A DNA stretch of 36,401 nt from Profundicola sp964553105 (GCA_964553105.1 CAZKJO010000023.1:1-36401); one strand, 5' to 3'. Counted from the first letter of the stretch, positions 1 through 8,765 are shown. Numbers and translations are program-made. The notes: generated by a model not told the origin, from the letters alone.

Positions 1-554
1 GGAACTGCGTTGGGACTCGGAGGTGTTGGATAAATACAGCGATAGGTTGGTCCATTTTTATAATTAAAAACAGACACTTGTCCATCAAACTTAAAGATTG
101 AACCAAAAACTACGATTTTATCGAGCAAAACTGCAGCGTCATTGATTAAATAGCGTGTCGGGAAATTATCGGTTCCATCTACTATAATCTCATAGGGCTC
201 AAAGATATTGAGCACATTTTCTTTTATTAATCGCTCCTTATGCACATCAAATTGGATAAACGGATTCAGTTGTTTTAATTTCTGAACGGCTGATTCCACC
301 TTTGATTTCCCTTTGTCTTGCTGTGTAAATAAAACCTGTCGTTGCAGATTGGTTTCATCGACCACATCGTCATCAATTACACCTATTCTTCCTACGCCAG
401 CAGCTGTAAGATATTGCAAAACCGGTGTACTCAAACCACCAGCTCCAATCACCAATACTTTCGCTTTTTTAAGTTTTACCTGCCCTTTTTCGCCCACTTC
501 ATTTAAAAGTAGATGTCGACTATATTGTCTTCTCTCGTCCTCGTTTAAGTTCAT
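1..554 (-). CDS. thiF: ThiF/MoeB-type adenylyltransferase (partial, 3' end outside window)
   Basis: E1-like enzyme that adenylates the C-terminal Gly-Gly of a ubiquitin-like sulfur carrier; in this operon the partner should be ThiS. The frame opens with ATG at 554 (MNLNEDERRQYSRHLLL), the usual start of the HesA/MoeB/ThiF family. About 184 residues are visible before the window edge. Seen: a nucleotide-binding loop GAGGLSTP (residues about 37-44), an acidic stretch after the second beta strand (D61-D63), the NLQRQ motif (69-73), GKSK (82-85) and a GTDN motif near residue 130. The third glycine of the usual GxGGxG loop is serine here. The gene starts 12 bases after the thiH stop, so it is the last visible cistron of the thi operon. 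MoeB for molybdopterin is the alternative; the context favours ThiF. Confidence 0.9.
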   Translation of the reverse strand, partial: MNLNEDERRQYSRHLLLNEVGEKGQVKLKKAKVLVIGAGGLSTPVLQYLTAAGVGRIGVIDDDVVDETNLQRQVLFTQQDKGKSKVESAVQKLKQLNPFIQFDVHKERLIKENVLNIFEPYEIIVDGTDNFPTRYLINDAAVLLDKIVVFGSIFKFDGQVSVFNYKNGPTYRCIYPTPPSPNAV

Positions 555-566
555 ATTAAATCCAAA

Positions 567-1676
567 TTAAAAACCTTTCTCCCAATCTTTCCAAACCACC
601 TCATAGCCTTGAGATTGAATCATATTTTTAATTTCTTCTGTGCTTCTTTCATCTGAAATTTCAAACTGTTCTAATGATTGTTCATCCACGGAATATCCCC
701 CAGGATTGGTTTTAGAGGCGGCACTCATAGACGTAATCCCGAGATTGATAATATTATCTCTGAACTTTTCAGATTCACGTGTAGAAATGGAAAGTTCTAC
801 ATCCTCATCTAATAAACGATAAGCACAAATCAATTGCACTAAATCAGAATCGGTCATTTCTACTTTGGGCTGTACATCACCTTCATGTGGTCGCAGGCGT
901 GGAAAAGAAATTGAATACTTTGTTTTCCAATAGGTTTTTTGAAGATATTTTAAATGAAGTGCTGTGTAAAAACTATCCACTCGCCAATCTTCTAAACCAA
1001 ATAATGCGCCTAATCCGATTTTATGAATTCCGGCCTTACCCAATCGATCGGGCGTATCCAATCTATAATTGAAATTAGACTTTTTCCCCTTGGGATGATG
1101 CATTTTATAGGCCGCTTCGTGATAAGTTTCCTGATACAGCAACACCGCATACAATCCTTCTTCAATCAAAACTTCATATTCGTCCTGGTTTAAGGGCTGA
1201 ACTTCGATACTAATATTAGAAAAATGCTCACGAATTAGCTTAATCGCATTCTTTAAATATTCCACTCCGACGGTTTTATTGGCTTCTCCCGTTACCAACA
1301 AAATATGATCATAGCCTTGCTTTTTGATGTAAGCCACCTCATCCAAAATCTCTTGATCTGACAGCGTTTTTCTAGGGATTAAATTCGTTAAACTAAAGCC
1401 ACAATAAGTACATATATTCTGACATTCATTAGACAAATACATCGGTATATACATCTGAATAGTATTCCCAAATCGCTTTTTGGTGATTGCATAACTACGC
1501 TTTGCCATTTCTTCTAAAAATGGTTTAGCAGCAGGGGAAATTAAAACTTTAAAATCCTCTAAATCGATTTTATCTTTAGATAAAACACGTTCAACATCAT
1601 GTTCGGACACCTTATAAATCTCAGTTTGGATGTCGTCCCAATTGTACAACTCAAAGGTTTTACGAAAACTACTCAT
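567..1676 (-). CDS. thiH: 2-iminoacetate synthase ThiH (radical SAM)
   Basis: Radical SAM tyrosine lyase that cleaves L-tyrosine to dehydroglycine and p-cresol, supplying the C2-N unit of the thiazole ring of thiamine. The 369-residue length is normal for the family. The radical SAM cysteines are present as CxxxCxxC at C85, C89 and C92 (in NECQNICTYCGF). The start overlaps the end of thiG by 8 bases, so translation is probably coupled. Its presence, with no thiO glycine oxidase in the operon, indicates the tyrosine route to the thiazole precursor. Confidence 0.97.
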   Translation of the reverse strand: MSSFRKTFELYNWDDIQTEIYKVSEHDVERVLSKDKIDLEDFKVLISPAAKPFLEEMAKRSYAITKKRFGNTIQMYIPMYLSNECQNICTYCGFSLTNLIPRKTLSDQEILDEVAYIKKQGYDHILLVTGEANKTVGVEYLKNAIKLIREHFSNISIEVQPLNQDEYEVLIEEGLYAVLLYQETYHEAAYKMHHPKGKKSNFNYRLDTPDRLGKAGIHKIGLGALFGLEDWRVDSFYTALHLKYLQKTYWKTKYSISFPRLRPHEGDVQPKVEMTDSDLVQLICAYRLLDEDVELSISTRESEKFRDNIINLGITSMSAASKTNPGGYSVDEQSLEQFEISDERSTEEIKNMIQSQGYEVVWKDWEKGF

Positions 1677-2451
1677 GAAGAAAGGCGGTTAAAGGACTAC
1701 TAGCTTCGGCATATTTTCTAACAGGAGCTAAATTAGACTGATAGGCCATTCGCCCAGCTTCTACTGCGAGTTTAAAGGCCAAGCCCATTTGCACTGGATT
1801 CTGAGAAACAGCAATGGCGGTATTTACTAAAACGGCGTCAGCTCCTAATTCCATGGCATAAGCCGCATGCGAAGGCGCTCCAATTCCTGCGTCTACAATC
1901 ACCGGAACATTAGATTGATCTATGATTATTTCTAAAAACTCCTTGGTTTTAATTCCTTTATTACTCCCGATCGGTGCTCCCAAAGGCATTACACATTGCG
2001 TTCCGACGTCTTCCAATCGTTTGCACAACACCGGATCGGCGTGAATGTATGGCATTACAACAAAGCCTAATTTCACTAGCTCTTCAGCAGCTTTCAAAGT
2101 TTCAATAGGATCTGGTAATAAGTATTTAGGATCCGGATGAATTTCTAATTTAATCCAATTGGTCCCTAAAGCTTCACGGGCTAATTGCGCGGCAAAAACA
2201 GCTTCTTTCGCGGTTCTAACACCAGAGGTATTCGGTAATAAATGAATATGATCCTGTTTTAAATGAACCAAAATATCGTCTGACTCATTTTCAAATTCTA
2301 CTCTTTTTAACGCGACGGTCACTAATTCACTTTCAGAAGCCAAAATTGCTTTTTCCATTAATTTAGAACTACTGAATTTTCCAGTTCCTGTAAAAAGTCG
2401 TGAATTAAACGTTTTATCAGCAATAGTTAGACTTTCATTTGCTTTATACAT
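1669..2451 (-). CDS. thiG: Thiazole synthase ThiG
   Basis: TIM-barrel enzyme that builds the thiamine thiazole phosphate from 1-deoxyxylulose 5-phosphate, dehydroglycine and ThiS thiocarboxylate. At 260 residues it is full length. The Schiff-base lysine is K101 in the WIKLEI strand, and the phosphate-binding segments LGAPIGSNKG and DAGIGAPSHA are intact. It overlaps thiE upstream and thiH downstream by 8 bases each. ThiG and ThiH form a complex in studied bacteria, which fits the tight coupling. Confidence 0.97.
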   Translation of the reverse strand: MYKANESLTIADKTFNSRLFTGTGKFSSSKLMEKAILASESELVTVALKRVEFENESDDILVHLKQDHIHLLPNTSGVRTAKEAVFAAQLAREALGTNWIKLEIHPDPKYLLPDPIETLKAAEELVKLGFVVMPYIHADPVLCKRLEDVGTQCVMPLGAPIGSNKGIKTKEFLEIIIDQSNVPVIVDAGIGAPSHAAYAMELGADAVLVNTAIAVSQNPVQMGLAFKLAVEAGRMAYQSNLAPVRKYAEASSPLTAFLHE

Positions 2452-3091
2452 GTTGGTTCTGTTTTAAAAGGTTAGCCAGTTTAGAAGTTTTTAAATACTC
2501 TTTGAAGGCTGAAATTTTATTAAAATCTGAAGTAATTTCACCAGAAACTGCAACACCGTAAACTTTGGTTTTAAGAATATCAACCACATCGTTTAAGGTT
2601 ATTCCTCCAATGGCAATCACAGGAATATTAGAGTTTAAGTTGTCCAAGATTTGAGTGTAACCATCCAAACCTAAAATGGGACTTAAATGGTCTTTGGTCT
2701 TGGTAAATCTAAATGGTCCTAACCCAATGTAATCGACTTGCTTTTCCACTAAATCTTTACAGTCTTCTAATGTATTTGCCGTTCCACCAATAAGCTGCCA
2801 ATCATATAATTCCTTACGAGCAATCGCAGGACATGTGTCTGTTTTCCCCAAATGAACTCCATCGGCCTCCACTTGTTTTGCAATTTTGTAATAGTCATTG
2901 ATTATTAATTTCACTTGATGAGCTAATGTGATTTCACGAGCTTTTTTAGCCGTGTTTAGTAGGCTTTCTTCATCTAAATTCTTCAACCTAAGTTGAACCC
3001 AATCTGCTCCGTGAAGACAAGCTTTTTCTATATTTTCTAAATGTTCCTCAGGAGATTTTCCTTGAGATATATATTGTAATTTACTGATCAT
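2444..3091 (-). CDS. thiE: Thiamine-phosphate synthase ThiE (canonical copy)
   Basis: Joins HMP pyrophosphate and thiazole phosphate to give thiamine monophosphate. It has 215 residues and the TIM-barrel signatures of active ThiE: substrate-binding QLRLK near residue 33, the IIND motif (N65, D66), GVHLGKTD with the second metal aspartate D85, the GLGPFRFTKTK loop (lysines 131 and 133) and the phosphate-binding AIGGIT strand. It overlaps thiD by 11 bases and thiG by 8. A second, divergent ThiE-fold protein lies two genes upstream; this copy is the one with intact catalytic residues. Confidence 0.95.
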   Translation of the reverse strand: MISKLQYISQGKSPEEHLENIEKACLHGADWVQLRLKNLDEESLLNTAKKAREITLAHQVKLIINDYYKIAKQVEADGVHLGKTDTCPAIARKELYDWQLIGGTANTLEDCKDLVEKQVDYIGLGPFRFTKTKDHLSPILGLDGYTQILDNLNSNIPVIAIGGITLNDVVDILKTKVYGVAVSGEITSDFNKISAFKEYLKTSKLANLLKQNQHV

Positions 3092-3851
3092 GTTTTTTTA
3101 TGTTTAAATGAACTCCCAACAACGATGTATGAGAGTTTAAAAACTGTTCTGTGTAATATTTGGCTTTTCTACAAGCTGATTCTAAATCCAATCCTAAGGC
3201 AATATGACTCGCCAAGGCCGAAGACAAAACACATCCGCTACCGTGTTTTTGGTAAACTGTATTTACTTTAGGAGCGATTAAAATTACTTCTCCAGATTTT
3301 AAGTAAACCTCATCCCAGCCTAACTTGTCGTTTCTATGCCCACCTTTTAAATACACATGAGTGAATTGATTTATTTCCTTCAAATTTGACTTCCAATCTG
3401 CCTTTGAGTTCGATTGTTGAATCTCATCGAAGTTGGGTATGACCATAAAACACTGTTTCCAAATGTCCATCCACGCCTTATGAACTTCATTGCTATGAAA
3501 ATCAAAACCTGCAGTTGCTTTTAAAATGGGATCGAGAACAACTTTTATTTTTGGATTTAACTCTTTTAACTTAAGCAAAATGAGCTTTAAATTTTCCAAT
3601 GATTCTACGATTCCGATTTTAACGACAGAAATTTCAAAACGCTTGAATACAATTTCTATCTGTTCCAAAATCTGCTCTACAGGAATCCAATGACATTTCA
3701 CAAAATCCACATCATTTTGAATCGTTATGGCCGTACAAACTGATAAACCATAAACGCCATGATTTTCCATGGTTTTAAGATCTGAAGTCAGCCCTGCTCC
3801 CGCACTAGGATCGTGGCCTGCAATGCTTAAAACATAGGTTAACTTATCCAA
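3081..3851 (-). CDS. thiD: Hydroxymethylpyrimidine (phosphate) kinase ThiD
   Basis: Ribokinase-fold enzyme that phosphorylates HMP and HMP phosphate to HMP pyrophosphate. It has 256 residues. The N-terminal substrate motif reads AGHDPSAGAGLTSDLKT, where GSDPSGGAG is more common elsewhere. The C-terminal anion-hole motif is KHGSGCVLSSALASH, which keeps the family glycine and cysteine. It overlaps the ThiE-like paralogue by 8 bases and thiE by 11, in the middle of the thi operon. No thiM or thiL was seen in the window. Confidence 0.95.
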   Translation of the reverse strand: MDKLTYVLSIAGHDPSAGAGLTSDLKTMENHGVYGLSVCTAITIQNDVDFVKCHWIPVEQILEQIEIVFKRFEISVVKIGIVESLENLKLILLKLKELNPKIKVVLDPILKATAGFDFHSNEVHKAWMDIWKQCFMVIPNFDEIQQSNSKADWKSNLKEINQFTHVYLKGGHRNDKLGWDEVYLKSGEVILIAPKVNTVYQKHGSGCVLSSALASHIALGLDLESACRKAKYYTEQFLNSHTSLLGVHLNIKKHDQ

Positions 3852-4431
3852 AATTGCTTCTTAAATTTTTAAAATATTCCACTGGATTTTCAGAATTCCA
3901 AAGGCTACCTAAAACTGCTGCTCCTTTATATCCTAAATCTTTTATTTGATTTATATTTTCGGTTGTAATTCCGCCTAAGGCTATGATATCCTTATCTACT
4001 TCAGTTACATTAAAGTTGCGTCCATGATAATTCTCCTTAGAAATTGTATCAAAAACAGGACTTAAAAAATGATAATCGAACTCGAAATAGCAATCTTCTA
4101 CCTCCTTAATTTCATGAAAAGAAGAACTAATGGTCTTTCCAAACATGTTTAGATTTATAAAATACTTACTTGGATGGTCGATATGCTGAATTCTCATATT
4201 TTCAGAAAAATGAATTCCTTTAAGATTAAATTCATTTACTAATTCATGAAAAGTATGAAGAACGATTTTCTGATGAAATTTAGAATCTATTTGATTTAAA
4301 TAAGCTACAACCTCCTCCTTATTTTTCGTCGGTTTTCGTAAATGAAAGCACTCTAAACCAGCTTCAAATAGCTGATTCAGAATACTTATTTCATTTTTTA
4401 AGTCTTTCTCTGGAGAAATTAGGATAAACAT
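3844..4431 (-). CDS. ThiE/TenI-fold protein, divergent paralogue
   Basis: A 195-residue TIM-barrel protein clearly related to thiamine-phosphate synthase (ALGGIT strand at 151-156, GIHF at 72-75, SPVFDT at 124-129). Automatic annotation would probably call it ThiE. The key ThiE residues are changed: the N-D pair of the IIND motif is H59-T60, and the metal aspartate after GVHLG is M79. The active-site histidine recalled for the TenI thiazole tautomerase (in FGHVF) corresponds here to proline in LSPVF. It begins 3 bases after the thiC stop and overlaps thiD by 8 bases, so it is co-expressed with the pathway. It may be a TenI-like tautomerase using other residues, a partner of ThiE, or a thiazole salvage enzyme. 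The fold is secure but the reaction is not. Confidence 0.75.
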   Translation of the reverse strand: MFILISPEKDLKNEISILNQLFEAGLECFHLRKPTKNKEEVVAYLNQIDSKFHQKIVLHTFHELVNEFNLKGIHFSENMRIQHIDHPSKYFINLNMFGKTISSSFHEIKEVEDCYFEFDYHFLSPVFDTISKENYHGRNFNVTEVDKDIIALGGITTENINQIKDLGYKGAAVLGSLWNSENPVEYFKNLRSNFG

Positions 4432-4434
4432 GTA

Positions 4435-6294
4435 TTATAAATAAACTTCTGAACCTTTTTCTCTAAACTCTTCCGATTTTTCTTCCATTCCTTTCTGAAT
4501 GACTTCATTGTCGACTATGTCATTAACAGCGGCAAAATCACGAACTTCTTGCGAAATTTTCATAGAACAGAATTTCGGACCACACATAGAACAGAAATGA
4601 GCCAATTTAGCGCCTGCTGCAGGTAAAGTTTCATCGTGATATTCTCTTGCGCGCTCTGGATCCAAACCAAGATTGAACTGGTCTTCCCATCGGAATTCAA
4701 ACCTGGCCATACTCAAGGCATTGTCTCTATGTTGAGCTCCCGGATGTCCTTTAGCTAAATCAGCAGCATGTGCAGCCAATTTATATGTAATTACTCCAAC
4801 ACGCACATCCTCTTTATTCGGTAAACCTAGGTGTTCTTTCGGTGTTACATAACATAACATCGCACAACCGTACCAACCAATCATAGCCGCTCCAATTCCT
4901 GAAGTAATGTGATCATATCCTGGTGCAATATCTGTTGTTAGAGGCCCTAAGGTATAGAAAGGCGCTTCATCACAAACCTCAATTTGTTTGTCCATATTTT
5001 CCTTAATCATGTGCATTGGAACGTGACCTGGACCTTCGATAAAGCACTGAACATCATGTTTTCTAGCGATTTTAACCAATTCTCCTAAGGTTTCTAACTC
5101 CGCGAATTGAGCTTCATCATTGGCATCGGCAATAGACCCAGGACGTAAACCATCTCCTAAAGAAAATGCCACGTCATATTGTTTCATGATTTCACAAATA
5201 TCCTCGAAATGAGTGTACAAGAAACTTTCTTTGTGATGTGCTAAACACCATTTTGCCATGATAGAACCACCGCGAGAAACAATTCCCGTTACACGATTGG
5301 CCGTCATTGGAATGTATCGCAATAATACCCCCGCATGAATGGTGAAATAATCAACTCCTTGCTCTGCTTGTTCGATTAAGGTGTCTCTAAAAATCTCCCA
5401 TGTTAGATTTTCTGCCACACCATTTACTTTCTCTAAAGCTTGATAAATAGGAACGGTCCCAACAGGAACTGGCGAGTTACGAATAATCCATTCACGGGTT
5501 TCGTGGATATTTTCTCCAGTAGATAAATCCATGATACTATCCGCACCCCATCTACATGCCCATACGGCTTTTTCCACTTCCTCTTCTATGGAAGAAGTTA
5601 CCGCTGAATTACCAATGTTGGCATTTATTTTTACCAAGAAATTACGACCCAAAATCATAGGCTCAGCCTCTGGATGATTGATATTGGAAGGAATTACAGC
5701 TCTACCTTTTGCCACCTCATCACGAACGAATTCCGGGGTGATTTTAGCAGGAATAGAAGCTCCAAAGTCATGACCTTTATGTTGTTTTCTAATTTCGGTC
5801 ATCTCATCAATTCGCTGATTTTCACGAATGGCGATATATTCCATTTCAGGCGTAATGATACCCTTTTTTGCATAATGCAATTGAGTCACATTCTTTCCTT
5901 TTTTGGCTCTTAGTGGCTTATTCAACAAAGAAAAACGCATGTGATCTAAACTCTTGTCATTTAGTCTCTGATTACAATATTCAGAAGAGAACTCGTCTAA
6001 ACGTTCCACGTCGTTTCTTTCTAAAATCCATTGCTCACGAATCTTCTCAATTCCTTTGTGGATATTGATTTCCTTGTTTGGATCTGTATACGGACCCGAT
6101 GTATCATAAACGGTTACTGGCTCATTAGACGTTAATTTTCCAGTTAATGAATCTTTGGTATCACTTAAAGAGATTTCTCGCATAGCCACTTGAATCTGTG
6201 GATGAAGTTTTCCCTGAACATAAATCTTTTTTGAATTTGGGAATGGATCTCTTGTAATGGTCTCCTGTTTTGGAGCTGTATCTTTAATTTTCAT
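4435..6294 (-). CDS. thiC: Phosphomethylpyrimidine synthase ThiC
   Basis: Non-canonical radical SAM enzyme that rearranges aminoimidazole ribotide into HMP phosphate, the pyrimidine half of thiamine. It has 619 residues, near the usual bacterial length. The C-terminal cluster motif CxxCxxxxC is intact at C568, C571 and C576 (HFCSMCGPKFC). Conserved blocks such as MDLSTGENIHETREWI, EGPGHVP and TTDIAPGYDHI are present. It starts 36 bases after thiS and is followed after 3 bases by the ThiE-like paralogue. Expression should be controlled by the TPP riboswitch ahead of thiS. Confidence 0.98.
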   Translation of the reverse strand: MKIKDTAPKQETITRDPFPNSKKIYVQGKLHPQIQVAMREISLSDTKDSLTGKLTSNEPVTVYDTSGPYTDPNKEINIHKGIEKIREQWILERNDVERLDEFSSEYCNQRLNDKSLDHMRFSLLNKPLRAKKGKNVTQLHYAKKGIITPEMEYIAIRENQRIDEMTEIRKQHKGHDFGASIPAKITPEFVRDEVAKGRAVIPSNINHPEAEPMILGRNFLVKINANIGNSAVTSSIEEEVEKAVWACRWGADSIMDLSTGENIHETREWIIRNSPVPVGTVPIYQALEKVNGVAENLTWEIFRDTLIEQAEQGVDYFTIHAGVLLRYIPMTANRVTGIVSRGGSIMAKWCLAHHKESFLYTHFEDICEIMKQYDVAFSLGDGLRPGSIADANDEAQFAELETLGELVKIARKHDVQCFIEGPGHVPMHMIKENMDKQIEVCDEAPFYTLGPLTTDIAPGYDHITSGIGAAMIGWYGCAMLCYVTPKEHLGLPNKEDVRVGVITYKLAAHAADLAKGHPGAQHRDNALSMARFEFRWEDQFNLGLDPERAREYHDETLPAAGAKLAHFCSMCGPKFCSMKISQEVRDFAAVNDIVDNEVIQKGMEEKSEEFREKGSEVYL

Positions 6295-6330
6295 AAAATG
6301 ATTTTTATTTATTGTTTTTGAAGTTTGATT

Positions 6331-6534
6331 TTATCCACCTTGAGTTGCTTGAATGATCAAAATTTTATCATTTTCAGCCAAAATCCGCCTGTCCCACAAA
6401 TGTTTAAAAACAATGGAATCATTGATGGCTACAGCAATTCCGTCTTGCGGAGAGCCAATTTTAGAAAGAAGTTGTTGAATGGTGAAATCCTTTTCGATTT
6501 CGAGTGATTTGTCGTTAACCTTAATTTTAATCAT
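6331..6534 (-). CDS. thiS: Sulfur carrier protein ThiS
   Basis: A 67-residue beta-grasp protein ending in Gly-Gly (residues 66-67), the tail that is adenylated by ThiF and converted to a thiocarboxylate for transfer to ThiG. Length and the motif LIIQATQGG at the end match the family. It is the first gene of the thi operon and begins about 120 bases after the end of the TPP aptamer. The ATG at 6534 is the only start compatible with family length. Confidence 0.95.
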   Translation of the reverse strand: MIKIKVNDKSLEIEKDFTIQQLLSKIGSPQDGIAVAINDSIVFKHLWDRRILAENDKILIIQATQGG

Positions 6535-6602
6535 TGTACAGCCATATTTTTAAATATTCTGTAAACTCTAAAAAGGCTATGGAGGGAAATACAATTTTTG
6601 AA

Positions 6603-6660
6603 GTGTGCTGGCAACCGCCATACACAAATGAAAAGAATGCGCAAACGCATTTCACTTTTC
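6603..6660 (-). promoter_or_regulatory. Expression platform hairpins of the TPP riboswitch
   Basis: Two hairpins follow the aptamer on the minus strand. The first (6630-6660) is GAAAAG-TGA-AATGCG-TTTG-CGCATT-CTTTTC, with TGA as a one-sided bulge. Its 5' strand GAAAAG contains the 3' strand of aptamer P1, so hairpin and P1 cannot both form completely. The second (6603-6625) is GTGT-A-TGGC-GGTT-GCCA-GC-ACAC. Neither is followed by a strong U-run, so translational control or a weak terminator are both possible. Confidence 0.6.
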
Positions 6661-6735
6661 CCTTCGCTGGTACTAACCAGATCAGGTTCAAAGGGTATTT
6701 CTCAGTTCTAACTACATTTAGAACACCCCTAAAGT
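6654..6735 (-). promoter_or_regulatory. TPP riboswitch aptamer (thi box)
   Basis: On the minus strand the thi-box core is nearly perfect: AGGGGTG at the 5' side, then CTGAGA, ACCCTTTGAACCTGATCTGG, and CCAGCGAAGGG at the 3' side. P1 is ACTTT/AAAGT (6731-6735 with 6654-6658). The P3 stem is GTTCTAA/TTAGAAC closing ATGTAG. It lies upstream of thiS and controls the whole thi operon, presumably lowering expression when thiamine pyrophosphate is abundant. The family assignment is certain; the control mode is inferred. Confidence 0.97.
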
Positions 6736-6743
6736 TTACGAGA

Positions 6744-6751
6744 CAAACATA
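6744..6751 (-). promoter_or_regulatory. Bacteroidetal -7 box for the thi operon
   Basis: TATGTTTG on the minus strand matches TAnnTTTG. It ends about 8 bases before the first base of aptamer P1, so transcription would begin just ahead of the riboswitch. A clear -33 TTG was not found at the usual spacing. Confidence 0.6.
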
Positions 6752-6891
6752 TAAAATATTCTGCGATAAATAAATTAAACTAGTTAAGCATAATACTTTC
6801 AGACTAATAATTCATCAAAGAAACAAAGTCAATAAATTGATTATCAACTTATCTAAAGAAACATGATTGAATCTAAAAAATCTTGAAGAAA

Positions 6892-8691
6892 TTATGGATT
6901 AGCTTTAAAATAAGAGACCAATTTCTCCGCTCTGCTCTTACCAATCACCTCTTGAATTTCGTCATAAGAAGCTTCCTTAATTCGTTTAATAGAACGGAAC
7001 TTCTTCAATAATTCTCGAATAGTTTTCGGTCCAATACCTGGGATTCCATCTAACTCCGAAGTTAAACCTGATCTACTTCTACGGTTTCTGTGATGTTCTA
7101 ATCCAAATCTGTGGGATTCGTCTCTTACTTGCTGAATTAGCTTTAAAGTTTCAGATGTTTTATCTAAATACAACGGAATCGGGTCGCCTGGAAAGAATAA
7201 TTCTTCCAAATTTTTAGCAATTCCAAGGATCGAAATTTTTCCTCTTAGTCCTAACGCATCTAAACTTTTTACCGCAGAACTTAACTGACCTTTTCCACCA
7301 TCAATCACAATCAATTGCGGCAAATCTTCGCCCTCTTCCATCAATCGTTTATAGCGTCTAAAAACGACCTCTTCCATACTCGCAAAATCGTTCGGACCTT
7401 CAACAGTTTTGATATTATAATGTCGATAATCTTTCTTACTTGGTTTTCCATCTTTAAAGACAACACAAGCGGATACAGGATTGGTTCCCTGAATATTTGA
7501 GTTATCAAAACCTTCTATATGTCGAGGCTCTTTTGGCAATCGTAAATCGGCTTTCATTTGTGCCATAATTCTTTTCACATGGCGATCTGGGTCTACAATT
7601 TTTGTTTGCTTTAATTTTTCAAGACGATTATATTTCGCATTTCGCTCTGATAACTCAACGATACGCTTTTTATCTCCAATCAATGGAACTGTCAACTTCA
7701 CATTAGGAATTTCCATGCTTAATTCAAAAGGAAGATAAATTTCTCTCGCATCAGAAGGGAATCTTTCTCTTAATTCAATAATGGCTTCCTCTAGAATTTC
7801 CTCGTCGGATTCGTCTAATTTTTTCTTAATTTCTGTGGTGTGACTACGGATAATCGCACCATTTACAATATTAAAAAAGTTGACATAGGCATAGCTTTCA
7901 TCCGAAACAATCGAATAAACATCGACTTGTGTAATAGAAGGATGAACTACGGTAGATTTAGAGTGATAATTCTCTAGAAGTTTCATCTTTTCCTTCATCT
8001 TATGCGCCAATTCAAACTCTAAATTTTCAGCATAAGCATGCATTTTCTTTGTCAAATACTGCTTGGTTTCTTTAAAATTACCCTTCAGAATATTTCGGGC
8101 ATTCTCTACCATTTCCATGTAATCTTCTTCGGATTGCAAGCCTTCGCAGGGTCCTAAACAGTTCCCTAAGTGATACTCTAAACAAACTCGGTATTTTCCA
8201 GCCTCAATTTTCTCTGGTGATAAATCATAATTACAAGTTCGTAAGGTATAAATCTCCCTAAAAAGACTCAATAAACCTTTGGCAATCTTGGGGCTGGCGA
8301 AGGGTCCAAAATACTCAGAACCATCTTTTCTAAGCTGTCTGGTGTAAATAATTCTTGGGAAACGCTCGTTTTTAATACAAATCCAAGGATAGGTTTTATC
8401 GTCCTTGAGCATGATATTATAACGTGGCTGATATTTTTTAATCAAATTATTCTCAAGCAATAAAGCTTCGAATTCATTATCAACAACAATGGTTTTTATA
8501 TCCTCAATTCGCTTTACCAAAACACGAGTTTTTCCATCATGCACCTTATGAAAGTATTGAGAAACTCTCTTTTTAAGATTTTTAGCCTTACCTACATAAA
8601 TTATCTTTCCATCCTTGTCCAGATGCTGATAAACACCCGGCTTATGCGGTAAAGTCTTTAAAATTAATTGAATGTGTTCTTTTATCTTCAT
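6892..8691 (-). CDS. uvrC: UvrABC excinuclease subunit C
   Basis: Makes the dual incisions around bulky DNA lesions in nucleotide excision repair. From ATG at 8691 the protein has 599 residues. Seen in order: a GIY-YIG nuclease domain (GVY at 19-21, YVG at 32-34), the cysteine-rich segment before residue 190, a UVR motif near residues 215-240, the RNase H-like nuclease core (GFDNSNIQG, VIDGGKGQL) and a C-terminal helix-hairpin-helix pair (GIPGIGPKTIRELL). The longer frame back to a TTG at 8703 is rejected because that TTG lies inside the promoter -7 box. It is a single-gene unit. Confidence 0.97.
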   Translation of the reverse strand: MKIKEHIQLILKTLPHKPGVYQHLDKDGKIIYVGKAKNLKKRVSQYFHKVHDGKTRVLVKRIEDIKTIVVDNEFEALLLENNLIKKYQPRYNIMLKDDKTYPWICIKNERFPRIIYTRQLRKDGSEYFGPFASPKIAKGLLSLFREIYTLRTCNYDLSPEKIEAGKYRVCLEYHLGNCLGPCEGLQSEEDYMEMVENARNILKGNFKETKQYLTKKMHAYAENLEFELAHKMKEKMKLLENYHSKSTVVHPSITQVDVYSIVSDESYAYVNFFNIVNGAIIRSHTTEIKKKLDESDEEILEEAIIELRERFPSDAREIYLPFELSMEIPNVKLTVPLIGDKKRIVELSERNAKYNRLEKLKQTKIVDPDRHVKRIMAQMKADLRLPKEPRHIEGFDNSNIQGTNPVSACVVFKDGKPSKKDYRHYNIKTVEGPNDFASMEEVVFRRYKRLMEEGEDLPQLIVIDGGKGQLSSAVKSLDALGLRGKISILGIAKNLEELFFPGDPIPLYLDKTSETLKLIQQVRDESHRFGLEHHRNRRSRSGLTSELDGIPGIGPKTIRELLKKFRSIKRIKEASYDEIQEVIGKSRAEKLVSYFKANP

Positions 8692-8700
8692 GGAGTAACA

Positions 8701-8734
8701 CAAAGGTAGGATTTTTAATGCTTATTTATCTCAA
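8701..8734 (-). promoter_or_regulatory. Promoter of uvrC
   Basis: TACCTTTG (8701-8708) matches TAnnTTTG, with a TTG at 8732-8734 and a 23-base spacer. The box ends 9 bases before the ATG at 8691, so the leader would be only a few bases long. Confidence 0.6.
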
Positions 8735-8765
8735 TTCAGAATCCTTCAGGAAATTCAAAAATAAA

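Noticed and set aside
8692..8703. UvrC start at TTG 8703
   Set aside because: This TTG is part of the -7 promoter box TACCTTTG; ATG 8691 matches the family N-terminus.
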